Shown here in pieces: positions 16,391 to 23,727 of a stretch of 35,461 nt of DNA. Origin of the DNA: Verrucomicrobiales bacterium (lineage in GTDB: Bacteria > Verrucomicrobiota > Verrucomicrobiia > Limisphaerales > CANJXF01); NCBI GenBank assembly GCA_947478865.1, contig CANJXF010000043.1, positions 1 to 35,461 of the forward strand, written 5' to 3'. The notes beneath the pieces are model-generated. The model was not told where the DNA came from. It was given only the letters and a program-made list of their open reading frames with translations, and searched no databases. The first letter of the stretch is position 1, and each line of letters opens with the position of its first letter. The position numbers and the translations under genes were made by a program.

Positions 16391-17041
16391 TCAGATGCGG
16401 GTGAACACTTGTTCCTTGGGAAAACGCGCCTTTCTTGCGTTCGCATATTTATCCGTGGCCAGCCGGTAACCGAGCGCGACCACTGCGGCGGAGGACAATC
16501 CTTTTGCCGGAAGGCCGAGGATGTCGTCGTATTGAGCCCGATCGAATCCCTCCATCGGGCACGCATCGATCCCCAGTAGCGCGGCGCTGGTGAGAAGATT
16601 GCCCAGCGCGATGTAAGCTTGATTGCGCGCCCAGGCGTCGCGGGCCGCCACATCGAGACTCTGGACAATCCCGCCAACCAACATTCCGCGCAAGGGAGCG
16701 AGGTTCTCAACCGAAACACCCTGAACCTCGGCGACGCGATTGATGTGCGAATCAACGTCCGTTTCGCTGAAGCTATTTTTCCCGGCGAAAATCACGAGGT
16801 GTGAGGCATCCGTAATTTGCGCCTGTCCGTAGGAGGCAGGCGAGAGGCGGGCGCGCACATCTGGGTTGGTTACAACAATGAAGTTCCAAGGCTGCAACCC
16901 GCCGCTGGATGGCGTGAGCAAGAGGGCTTCCTCGAGGGCGAGCCAATCCTCCGTGCTAATTTTTCGAGTTGGATCGAATTGTTTGGTGGCATAGCGCCAG
17001 TTCAGTTGGTCCAGGAGCTGTCTGCGATTTATTGATGACAT
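16391..17041 (-). CDS. NfsB-type FMN-dependent nitroreductase
   Basis: Members reduce nitroaromatics, quinones or flavins with NAD(P)H. The 216 aa start MSSINRRQLLDQLNWRYATKQFDP, matching the R-x-S/A-T-K-x-F FMN-phosphate motif at the family N-terminus. TPSSGGLQPWNFIVVTNP (the conserved PSS...QPW segment) follows, then AYIALGNLLTSAALLGIDACPMEGFD, the dimer and FMN helix, and VALGYR near the end. The start at 17041 is chosen because upstream codons to 17113 are unconserved. It lies between pirin and DoxX genes on the same strand, which suggests detoxification of electrophilic aromatic compounds under the divergent LysR regulator. Confidence 0.9.
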   Translation of the reverse strand: MSSINRRQLLDQLNWRYATKQFDPTRKISTEDWLALEEALLLTPSSGGLQPWNFIVVTNPDVRARLSPASYGQAQITDASHLVIFAGKNSFSETDVDSHINRVAEVQGVSVENLAPLRGMLVGGIVQSLDVAARDAWARNQAYIALGNLLTSAALLGIDACPMEGFDRAQYDDILGLPAKGLSSAAVVALGYRLATDKYANARKARFPKEQVFTRI

Positions 17042-17181
17042 AATGAGGATGCTTTCGTTTGGGCTGATTAATTTTGGTTGGGGCCGGGAAACCGAGGGTT
17101 TGAAAATGATCACGTCCAGGTGCCTATTGCGCGTTCATGACCTGTGTAATCTTAATGCAACCTCTCGATCTCCCTTCAGAT

Positions 17182-17874
17182 TTAGTTCAGATCGAATAGA
17201 AGGACCTGCGCCGGTTTGGTTGCGCTTAGTTCGAGCGCGCCTTCCGCATCGACGATCGCCGCGTCGCCCCCGCTTAGGATTTTTCCGTTGAGCGATAGTT
17301 CGCCCTCCGCGACATGGACCCAGGCATGACGACCTGCAGCCAGCTTGTGCGTGACCTTTTGGCCGGCATCAAGTTTTGCGAGCCACAGGTCGGCATCCTG
17401 ATGAATGGCAATAGAGTCATCGCGACCGGTCTTGCTGGTCACGAGATGCAGCGTTCCGGAGGGCTCGTCTTTCAACGACTTCTCCTGGTAACGAGGATTG
17501 ACCCCTGTGGCATCAGGCTGAATCCAGATTTGCAACAGGTGCACCGCCTCCGTTGTGGACGGATTGAATTCGCTGTGCTTCACCCCGGTGCCCGCCGCCA
17601 TGTATTGCACGTCGCCGGGGCGGATCACGCGCCCGTTGCCCATGGAATCCTTGTGCTCCAACGCGCCGCTCAGGATGTAGGTGATGATCTCCATGTCGCG
17701 ATGGGGATGCGTTCCGAAACCCTGCCCCGGCATCACGAGATCGTCGTTGATGACGCGCAGGCTGCGATAGCCCATCCACTTCGGATCGTAATAATCGGCA
17801 AAGCTAAAAGTGTGATAACTGTCCAACCAGCCGTGCTCGGCGTGTCCTCGTTCGTTCGCTTTTCGTATCTTCAT
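17182..17874 (-). CDS. Pirin-family bicupin (YhhW-like)
   Basis: The 230 aa start MKIRKANERGHAEHGWLDSYHTFSFADYYD, the standard opening of the YhhW branch of pirins. The metal ligands expected from YhhW are present: two His in GFGTHPHRDMEIITY, and His and Glu in AGTGVKHSEFNPS. The C-terminal cupin is complete. YhhW has quercetin 2,3-dioxygenase activity in vitro; the natural substrate is unknown. The start at 17874 fits the family length; an upstream in-frame ATG at 17940 would run into the operator region. It is divergent from the LysR gene with 85 bp between starts. Confidence 0.92.
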   Translation of the reverse strand: MKIRKANERGHAEHGWLDSYHTFSFADYYDPKWMGYRSLRVINDDLVMPGQGFGTHPHRDMEIITYILSGALEHKDSMGNGRVIRPGDVQYMAAGTGVKHSEFNPSTTEAVHLLQIWIQPDATGVNPRYQEKSLKDEPSGTLHLVTSKTGRDDSIAIHQDADLWLAKLDAGQKVTHKLAAGRHAWVHVAEGELSLNGKILSGGDAAIVDAEGALELSATKPAQVLLFDLN

Positions 17875-17922
17875 GCCGACACAATGCCACGCCCATCCTG
17901 GGTCTGTGAAAGACCATGTTTC

Positions 17923-17950
17923 TTGCCTCAGCATAACCAAAGGGTATGCT
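17923..17950 (+). promoter_or_regulatory. lysR promoter with overlapping LysR-type operator
   Basis: A near-perfect dyad at 17930-17950 has arms AGCATA and TATGCT separated by 9 nt and contains the classical T-N11-A LysR box (T at 17934, A at 17946). It overlaps a promoter for the plus-strand regulator: TTGCCT (17923-17928), 16-nt spacer, TATGCT (17945-17950), with the ATG 9 nt further on. Binding should block the regulator's own promoter and could activate the divergent pirin gene starting at 17874. Confidence 0.65.
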
Positions 17951-17959
17951 CAACTTCAC

Positions 17960-18850
17960 ATGGAACTACGCCATCTCCGCTACTTTGCCGCTGTTGCCGA
18001 GGAGGAAAATGTTTCCCGCGCCGCGCTGAAGCTGCACGTGTCGCAGCCGGCCTTGAGCCGGCAAATTCGTGATCTTGAAGACGAACTCGGCTTTCAACTC
18101 CTGGAACGCAGCGCGAAATCCGTTCGCCTGACCGATGCCGGCCGCGTGTTTCTGACCGAAGCCCGCGCCGTGTTGCAGCGCGCCGAGGATGCCGTGAAAG
18201 CGGCACGCGCCGTTGCCACCGGCGCCAGCGAACTCCACGTGGGCTATGCGCCGTCGATCACCGCGCGAATTTTGCCGCCAACCTTGCGCGCCTTTCAGGC
18301 CGAGCTGCCCAGCGTGCGGGTGAGATTGCATGATTTGTCCACCGAAGAAATGTTCGCCGGATTGCGCGAAGGCAAATTACAAATCGCCTTCATCCTTCGC
18401 CCGACCACGGCAAGGATGCGCGGATTGCATTTCGAAGAACTCGCCCGCGACACCCTTTGCCTCGCTGTTGCACCGAAACATCCGCTGGCCCGGCGCCGCA
18501 CCGTGACCCTGCGCGAGCTGGCGCATGAGCCGCTCATCGCCTACAGCCGCAAGGATTATCCCGAAGCGCACGAGATGCTTAACACCCTTTTCGCGGGCAC
18601 AAAAAGCAGGCCGAATATCATCGAGGAACACGACAGCGTCAGCAGCCTCATAGCTGCCGTGGAAGCGGGAACCGGTGTGACGGTTGCGCTGCAATCCCTC
18701 ATCTGCACCGCCGGGCCGCGCTTGAAACTGATCCCGTTTACCCCAGCGCCCGAATCTCTTGCCGTCGGCGCGGTCTGGCCGAACGGCGGACTCTCGCTGG
18801 CCGCCGAAGTCTTTCTGAAATGCGCAAAGGAAATTGCCGCGAAGAAATGA
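17960..18850 (+). CDS. LysR-family transcriptional regulator
   Basis: The 296 aa begin MELRHLRYFAAVAEEENVSRAALKLHVSQPALSRQIRDLEDELG, a complete winged helix-turn-helix (about 1-60), followed by the linker helix (RVFLTEARAVLQRAEDAVKAAR). The effector domain is a two-lobed periplasmic-binding-like fold (about 90-290) with LHVGYAPSITARILPP and the lobe 2 segment EEHDSVSSLIAAVEAGTGVTVALQS. The start at 17960 is the conserved one; it is just downstream of a -10 box, so the mRNA would be nearly leaderless. It is divergent from pirin-nitroreductase-DoxX. In E. coli the LysR regulator YhaJ activates the DoxX-family gene yqjF in response to dinitrotoluene-derived compounds and lies near a pirin gene (yhaK), a suggestive parallel. 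Confidence 0.93.
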   Translation: MELRHLRYFAAVAEEENVSRAALKLHVSQPALSRQIRDLEDELGFQLLERSAKSVRLTDAGRVFLTEARAVLQRAEDAVKAARAVATGASELHVGYAPSITARILPPTLRAFQAELPSVRVRLHDLSTEEMFAGLREGKLQIAFILRPTTARMRGLHFEELARDTLCLAVAPKHPLARRRTVTLRELAHEPLIAYSRKDYPEAHEMLNTLFAGTKSRPNIIEEHDSVSSLIAAVEAGTGVTVALQSLICTAGPRLKLIPFTPAPESLAVGAVWPNGGLSLAAEVFLKCAKEIAAKK

Positions 18851-18925
18851 CGGGCAAATCGTGGCGCGAGATGATCAGCGCAACGTAGTTATCATTCCGT
18901 CGAACCTGACCGGAACGAGTCTTTT

Positions 18926-19492
18926 CTAACCCAAGGTCAGGAAATTCTTCAGGATGATGCGGCCGCTGTCGGTCAGGATGCTTTCCGGATGGAATTGCAC
19001 GCCCCAGATCGGAAGGGTTTTGTGGCGCACGCCCATGATTTCGCCTTCCTCGGTTTCGGCGGTGATCTCCAGGCAGTCGGGCAACGTGTCGCGCTTGATG
19101 ACGAGAGAGTGGTATCGCGTCGCGGCAAACGGATTAGGCATGTCGCGGAATAAATCTTTGCCGTTGTGTTTAATCAACGAGGTTTTGCCGTGCATCATTC
19201 GGTAATTGACCACGACCTCCGCGCCGAAGGTGTGGCCGATGCATTGATGGCCTAGGCAAACGCCGAGCAACGGAAGTTCCGGCCCGAACGTGCGGATGAT
19301 TTCATTGGAGATGCCCGACTCACGCGGAGAACAAGGGCCGGGCGAAATCAAAATGCGCTCGGGTTTCAGCTCGCGAATTTTGTCGATGGAAATCTGGTCG
19401 TTGCGATGCACCTGCAAATCGACCTGCATCTCGCCGAGATACTGGACGATGTTGTAAGTGAAAGAATCGTAGTTATCGATGACCAGCAACAT
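18926..19492 (-). CDS. Anthranilate/aminodeoxychorismate synthase glutamine amidotransferase (TrpG/PabA)
   Basis: A class I glutamine amidotransferase of 188 aa that gives ammonia from glutamine to the chorismate-binding partner (TrpE or PabB). The chain opens [19 protein letters not shown], has SPGPCSP, the nucleophile Cys79 in GVCLGHQ, and the His-Glu pair in VQFHPESI near the C-terminus. Sequence alone cannot separate TrpG from PabA. No trpE or pabB lies nearby, so it may serve both. It is divergent from the ALDH-like gene (254 bp apart). TATCTG lies 7 nt before the ATG on the minus strand, a possible leaderless -10. Confidence 0.93.
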   Translation of the reverse strand: MLLVIDNYDSFTYNIVQYLGEMQVDLQVHRNDQISIDKIRELKPERILISPGPCSPRESGISNEIIRTFGPELPLLGVCLGHQCIGHTFGAEVVVNYRMMHGKTSLIKHNGKDLFRDMPNPFAATRYHSLVIKRDTLPDCLEITAETEEGEIMGVRHKTLPIWGVQFHPESILTDSGRIILKNFLTLG

Positions 19493-19746
19493 GGCGTTAC
19501 AGATAATTCACAAAGGCCGTTTAGGAAAGAGAAAGAGTCGGGGAGGGGAGTCGCGCGACGGGCGCGGCGGAGTTGCCGGTTGGGAAAAGGAAAGGAATCG
19601 CAACCGGAACTCCTGGGCGAAAGGAGCTGCCTTTTCCGCTCGGGGTTGTGATTTGTTATTTTCCTTCGCAGCCGCCGTGTCCATCGCGAGACATCCGTTC
19701 GAGTTCTCCGTTGCGAGCGCCTGGGCGAATTGATAGCGTCCAAACA
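19493..19746. other. Divergent intergenic region trpG/pabA - ALDH-like
   Basis: 254 bp with promoter candidates at both ends (minus TATCTG near 19500; plus 19711-19739, listed separately). The G-rich middle (about 19530-19640) shows no supported gene, tRNA or clear hairpin. Confidence 0.4.
19711..19739 (+). promoter_or_regulatory. Candidate leaderless promoter of the ALDH-like gene
   Basis: TTGCGA (19711-19716), a 17-nt spacer and TAGCGT (19734-19739), with the ATG 7 nt after the -10 box. Transcription would start at or next to the A of the ATG. The geometry matches the candidate at 33735-33762. Confidence 0.45.
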
Positions 19747-20616
19747 ATGAACCGGCTCGACGTCCGCAAAACCTACAAGCTCTATATCGGCGGGAATTTC
19801 GTGCGCAGCGAAAGCGGCCGGTCGCTTCCCGCGCTCGCCCCGGACGGCACGCAGCTCGACAATTATCCGAACGCTTCGCGCAAGGATTTTCGCGACGCCG
19901 TGAGTGCCGCGCGCCCGGCGTTCGACGGCTGGGCGAAAAAAACGGCGTATCTGCGCGGACAAATTTTGTATCGCGCCGCGGAGATGTTGCAGAACCGCTC
20001 CGCGGAACTGGCCAACGAGATCGCGCGCTCGACCGGCGTGAAAATGGCCAGGGCCAACGCGGAAGTCGCGGCGTCGATTGATCGGCTGGTGTATTACGCC
20101 GGTTGGACGGATAAATATTCGCAGATCTTCGGCTCGGTCAATCCGGTGGCGACAGCGCACTTCAACTTCACCACACCAGAGCCTGCCGGCGTCGTGGTCG
20201 TCCTCACCCCGGACGACCCCTCGCTGGTGGCGCTTGTTTCACTCATCGCGCCGGTCATTTTATCCGGCAACTCGGTCGTGGTGGTTCCGTCCGAAAAATT
20301 TCCGCTGCCGGCATTGACCTTCGCCGAGATTCTCGCGACGAGCGATTTGCCCGGCGGCGTGGTCAACGTCATCACCGGCCAGCGCGCGGAGCTTGTCCCG
20401 CACATCGCCAGCCACATGGATGTCAACGCGGTCGTGGACGGCACGGGCATTCCTGAAACGGGCGCGGCCTTGCAAGCCGGCGCGGCGATCAATTTAAAAC
20501 GCTATTCATCCCGCGCCCTCGCGCCAGCGGCATGGTTCACGGCGCCAGCGGAGGATCCCTACTGGATTCTCGACACGGTGGAATTCAAAACCGCGTGGCA
20601 TCCGATTGGCGTTTAA
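19747..20616 (+). CDS. Aldehyde dehydrogenase homologue lacking the catalytic domain
   Basis: The 289 aa follow the ALDH N-terminal half: KTYKLYIGGNFVRSESGRS, a helical region (LRGQILYRAAEMLQNRSAELANEI), then the Rossmann part with TPEPAGVVVVLTPDDPSLVAL, SGNSVVVVPSEKFPL and ATSDLPGGVVNVITG. After the segment that normally reads TGS...G..I...A..NLKR..LELGGK (here GTGIPETGAALQAGAAINLKRYSSRA) the catalytic domain with its Cys is absent. About 20 residues later the chain resumes with DTVEFKTAWHPIGV, which corresponds to the C-terminal oligomerisation strand of ALDHs. It is thus not simply cut short, and no catalytic-domain coding follows downstream. It cannot be a normal dehydrogenase; a partner or NAD-binding role is inferred. 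deoC follows after 72 bp. Confidence 0.82.
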   Translation: MNRLDVRKTYKLYIGGNFVRSESGRSLPALAPDGTQLDNYPNASRKDFRDAVSAARPAFDGWAKKTAYLRGQILYRAAEMLQNRSAELANEIARSTGVKMARANAEVAASIDRLVYYAGWTDKYSQIFGSVNPVATAHFNFTTPEPAGVVVVLTPDDPSLVALVSLIAPVILSGNSVVVVPSEKFPLPALTFAEILATSDLPGGVVNVITGQRAELVPHIASHMDVNAVVDGTGIPETGAALQAGAAINLKRYSSRALAPAAWFTAPAEDPYWILDTVEFKTAWHPIGV

Positions 20617-20688
20617 ATCCTGTTAACTCAACGGGCAATCCGCGCTGAATCCTGTCTATCCCGATTATTCCTGTTAAAAAATTGTTGA
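20617..20688. repeat. TCCTGT-rich short repeats between the ALDH-like gene and deoC
   Basis: The 72-bp gap holds three near-copies of (A/T)TCCTGT followed by TAA or CTA: just after the stop (about 20617), near 20649 and near 20668. I associate such strings with intergenic repeats in related genomes, but only these copies are visible. Confidence 0.3.
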
Positions 20689-21321
20689 ATGAATGCCTTG
20701 TCTCCAATCGAAATCGCCGCTCGCACAGAACTCGTCCTCGTCCGCCCCGACGCCACGCGAGCGGAAATTGAAGCGCTCTGTTTGCACGCGCGTGAAAATA
20801 ACTTTCGCGCCATTTGCGTGAACAGTTCGCGGGTCGCCCAGGCGTTCATGCTGCTCGAAGACAGCGACGTAAAAGTGATCAGCACGATTGGTTTTCCCAT
20901 TGGCGCGGCGGATTCGGATGTGAAGCGTTACGAAACCGAAGTGGCGATTGATTTTGGCGCGCAGGAATTCGAAGTCGTGCTCAATCTCGGCCATCTCAAA
21001 GACCGCGAAGAAGCGAACATGCTCCGCGAGCTGCGCGACATCGTGGACGCCGCTGAAGAACGGCCGGTCAGCATTCTTCTGGGAACAAAACTACTCGAAG
21101 AAGAGGAGCAGGTTTTCATTTGCAACCTCGCGCTCGAAGCCGGCGTGAAGCTTCTCAACGCCGGCAACGCCGACATCGAGACGATCAAATTCCTGCGCGA
21201 AACGCTCGGGAAAAAGTGCGGCATCAAAGTGACCGGGGAAATCGCTGATGCGGATGCCGCTCGCGAATTGATCGAAATCGGCGCGACGCATTTTACGATG
21301 CCGTTCATCGCGCAAGGTTAG
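20689..21321 (+). CDS. deoC: Deoxyribose-phosphate aldolase-like protein (divergent DERA)
   Basis: DERA cleaves 2-deoxyribose 5-phosphate to glyceraldehyde 3-phosphate and acetaldehyde through a Schiff base. The 210-aa barrel aligns throughout: VLVRPDATRAEIEALC, FRAICVNSSRVAQA, DVKVISTIGFPIGAADSDVKRYE. The Schiff-base Lys (K154) and the second catalytic Lys (K180 in IKVTGE) are kept. Three positions differ from textbook enzymes. The catalytic Asp of E.DMVIN is Glu95 (EFEVVLNLG). KTSTGF around the Schiff-base Lys reads KLLNAG. The C-terminal Ser pair that binds phosphate is missing in HFTMPFIAQG. The substrate may therefore not be deoxyribose phosphate. It follows the half-ALDH and precedes the polyketide synthase by 35 nt. 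Confidence 0.82.
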   Translation: MNALSPIEIAARTELVLVRPDATRAEIEALCLHARENNFRAICVNSSRVAQAFMLLEDSDVKVISTIGFPIGAADSDVKRYETEVAIDFGAQEFEVVLNLGHLKDREEANMLRELRDIVDAAEERPVSILLGTKLLEEEEQVFICNLALEAGVKLLNAGNADIETIKFLRETLGKKCGIKVTGEIADADAARELIEIGATHFTMPFIAQG

Positions 21322-21356
21322 ATGGCGAAAACGGAAATTAAGCTTACTATCTGATC

Positions 21357-22418
21357 ATGTATCTAAGGGGAATTGGAACCGCCGCGCCGCCGCGTTCCTA
21401 CGAACAAAGCCAATGCTGGAGCGCACTGCAGGAATCACCGCAGTTTAGCGGACTCACCTCCCGCTCCCGCGCCATCCTCCGGAAAGTTTTGCTGGCGAAA
21501 AATGGCATCGCCACGCGGCATCTCGCGCTGGATCCGTTGGCGGAATTCTTTGATTGCAGCCCCGATACGCTCAACGCGCGCTTCGCCCGCCACGCACCCG
21601 CGCTCGCCACCCAGGCCGCCGAACGCGCCCTCGCCGATGCCGGACTCCGCGCCGCAGACATCGACGCGGCATTAATCAGCACTTGCACCGGCTATTTGTG
21701 TCCCGGCCTGACGAGCTACGTGACGGAGAAACTCGGATTGCCGCAAAACGTTTTTGCCCTCGATCTGGTGGGGCAAGGTTGCGGGGCGGCGCTGCCGAAC
21801 CTGCGCGCCGCGGAAAATCTGGTTGCCTCCGGCCAGCATAAAAACGTGCTCAGCATCTGCGTCGAAGTGTGCAGCGCGGCGTTTTATTTGGACAACGACC
21901 CCGGCGTCCTGATCAGCGCCTGTCTTTTCGGCGATGGCGCGGGCGCGGTGATTCTTTCCGGTGAACCGGATGCGCGCCGCCGCCGGGTGCAGTGGAAAGC
22001 GTTTCATTCTGTAATTTCACCAGCCGAGCGCGACCTGCTGCGGTTCGAACAGAAGAACGGAATGCTGCGAAATATTTTGTCGCCGGAAGTCCCGAAGCTC
22101 GCGGGCAAATTTGCCGGAAGAGTGTTGGATGAACTGCTGCAATCAACCGGCGCAGACCGCGAGAAAATCTCCACCTGGATTCTGCATGCGGGCGGCCGCG
22201 ACGTCCTGCTCGCGCTGCAAAAAGATTTAAACCTGTCGCCCGCCGACCTCTGTTGGAGCGCGAACGTCCTGCGTGAATTCGGAAACCTGAGCAGCTCGTT
22301 CGTCCTGTTCGTGCTGGAAAAAGCGCTGCGCGAAAACGCCCCCGGCGGACTCTGGTGGATGGCGTCGTTTGGTGCGGGATTCAGTTCGCATGGCGCGTTG
22401 CTCGAAGTGGAAACCTGA
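21357..22418 (+). CDS. Type III polyketide synthase
   Basis: A chalcone/stilbene-synthase-like homodimeric enzyme that extends acyl-CoA starters with malonyl-CoA to make pyrones or resorcinols. The 353 aa hold the full triad: Cys142 in DLVGQGCGAALPNLR, His277 in WILHAGGRDVL and Asn310 in EFGNLSSSFVLF. The thiolase-fold segments ALISTCTGYLCPGLTSYV, SACLFGDGAGAVILSG and the C-terminal ASFGAGFSSHGALLE are intact. A TACTAT box lies 6 nt before the ATG, suggesting its own start, although no good -35 is visible. In many bacteria such genes sit beside a methyltransferase and an FAD oxidoreductase. Here the fitting methyltransferase is 2.6 kb away at 25016 and no oxidoreductase is present. The product is not predictable. 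Confidence 0.93.
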   Translation: MYLRGIGTAAPPRSYEQSQCWSALQESPQFSGLTSRSRAILRKVLLAKNGIATRHLALDPLAEFFDCSPDTLNARFARHAPALATQAAERALADAGLRAADIDAALISTCTGYLCPGLTSYVTEKLGLPQNVFALDLVGQGCGAALPNLRAAENLVASGQHKNVLSICVEVCSAAFYLDNDPGVLISACLFGDGAGAVILSGEPDARRRRVQWKAFHSVISPAERDLLRFEQKNGMLRNILSPEVPKLAGKFAGRVLDELLQSTGADREKISTWILHAGGRDVLLALQKDLNLSPADLCWSANVLREFGNLSSSFVLFVLEKALRENAPGGLWWMASFGAGFSSHGALLEVET

Positions 22419-22430
22419 GCGGGAGTGGCA

Positions 22431-22461
22431 AAAAAACGGCGATCCCAATAGGACCGCCGTT
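22431..22461 (-). terminator. Intrinsic terminator of the FN3 gene
   Basis: AAACGGCG pairs with CGCCGTTT (8 bp), extended by three pairs after one mismatch around the loop CAATA. Read on the minus strand it ends in a run of seven T. It lies 23 nt after the minus-strand stop at 22484 and just beyond the polyketide synthase stop. Confidence 0.8.
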
Positions 22462-22483
22462 TCAAGGATGACTGATCATTAAG

Positions 22484-23095
22484 TTACAGCGACATGTGGG
22501 AAACCGGATCGCTCCAATCACTGTAGCCGGTGCTGCCGCCGATGGCTCGCGCCTGCAAGGTATAGGTGGTTCCCGGCGTCAGGTCAGGGATGACCACCCG
22601 GGATTGAGTAAAAACCCCGACCGCCTGCCATTGACCGGTTACGTAACTCATGCGGATTTCATACGCCGCCGCCGTGGGCACCGGTTTCAAACGCAGGCCG
22701 AGCTGCGTGCTCATCGGGTTATCCACGCGCTCAACCACCGGTTTCGGCAATTGGATTTGCGTGCGGTTCGTGCTCGCCGCTTCGAATCCCGACGAGAGCA
22801 ACAGCGCCAAATCTTCGCCCGCGATGCTCTGCACGTAAGCCGCTTCCTGACGAAGCAAACCCAGCAACACTTCGCGGGCCGCATTCTTCGCCGCGACCAG
22901 TTGTTTGCCGCCCTGCGCCGCGGCGGTGATCGCCTCGGCAAACGCGTTTTGCGCAGCCGCCAGGACGGGGAGTGCAACGATGGGTGCCGTATATCCCGGA
23001 TTACCCGCCAGCTTAAAGCCGACGTTTGCCGAGAACGAGTTCAGTGGCGCATCCGTTAAACGGGTGAACCCCAGTGATATTCGATATGTACTCAT
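22484..23095 (-). CDS. Fibronectin type III domain protein
   Basis: 203 aa without a signal peptide. The N-terminal half is helical (PVLAAAQNAFAEAITAAAQGGKQLVAAKNAAREVLLGLLRQEAAYV), and LALLLSSGFEAAS follows. The C-terminal 85 residues form one FN3 domain: LRLKPVPTAAAYEIRMSYVTGQWQAVGVFTQSRVVIPDLTPGTTYTLQARAIGG, ending GYSDWSDPVSHMSL. I know this two-part layout as a family of about 200 aa in Bacteroidota and Verrucomicrobiota; its function is unknown. It runs against the flanking polyketide and methyltransferase genes and has its own terminator, so it looks like an independent insertion. A small open frame ends 17 nt upstream. No ribosome-binding site is seen. Confidence 0.8.
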   Translation of the reverse strand: MSTYRISLGFTRLTDAPLNSFSANVGFKLAGNPGYTAPIVALPVLAAAQNAFAEAITAAAQGGKQLVAAKNAAREVLLGLLRQEAAYVQSIAGEDLALLLSSGFEAASTNRTQIQLPKPVVERVDNPMSTQLGLRLKPVPTAAAYEIRMSYVTGQWQAVGVFTQSRVVIPDLTPGTTYTLQARAIGGSTGYSDWSDPVSHMSL

Positions 23096-23112
23096 ATGTT
23101 TTGTTGTGTTTG

Positions 23113-23358
23113 TTATTTGTTGGCGTGTAGGACCATCGACAGGGTGCGCTTCAGTTGCGACACCTGAAAAAGTTGTTCCCGCCGCTGCATCATTTTATTT
23201 CCGATGCAGTTTGTTCTCGGTGAGAAACAACCCCGCTGCACGATCACCCGACACAGGTATCCGCAATGTGCCCCCAGCAACGTGCTGGCGGAATCTATGC
23301 GTTTGAAGAAATCCCGGTAGGCCTTGCCCGCACCTAGCGTCTTTTCCCGAACCCGCAA
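23113..23358 (-). CDS. Possible small protein upstream of the FN3 gene
   Basis: An 81-codon frame ends 17 nt before the FN3 start on the same strand, too close for a separate promoter. The product is basic and has four Cys (GAHCGYLCRVIVQRGCFSPRTNCIG) and a helical, charged end (NKMMQRREQLFQVSQLKRTLSMVLHANK). I do not recognise it. Composition is not decisive and another minus-strand frame overlaps, so this is tentative. Confidence 0.3.
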   Translation of the reverse strand: MRVREKTLGAGKAYRDFFKRIDSASTLLGAHCGYLCRVIVQRGCFSPRTNCIGNKMMQRREQLFQVSQLKRTLSMVLHANK

Positions 23359-23643
23359 CGCCTATCGCATAACCCTTGCCAACCTCCTGGAACCTATCCG
23401 CGCCCACCCGCTCCCGATCGGATTTTTCTCTGGTTCCATTTCCGAGAAGAGGCTTTACATCCAAAAAAGCGAAGCATAAAATTCAGCGCTCATTTTGCGC
23501 TGAAATTAAACGGCTTCAAATGTCAAACCTTCATAGGTAAATCCGTTGGCATCCGCAGCCGAACCGTTCTATCCGATTCGCACCTGAGAAATGGACCAAT
23601 TTTTGGTGAAATTTCAAGAAGCGTTCCACGCTATTTCGAGTGC
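23359..23643. other. Region before the Ig/RCC1 remnant
   Basis: About 285 bp without a supported gene. The plus-strand frame of the downstream repeat protein is open from 23341 but shows no homology-like sequence until about 23650 and has no ATG, GTG or TTG codon there. An 8-bp hairpin TTCAGCGC / GCGCTGAA (23482-23504) with a 7-nt loop is the only structure seen. Confidence 0.4.
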
Positions 23644-23727
23644 TTAACGCCTTGGATTACCAGTCAACCTCAAAACCAATTTGGTCCGGCTGGCGCAACT
23701 GTCACTTTCAGCGTTGAGGCGATTGGT

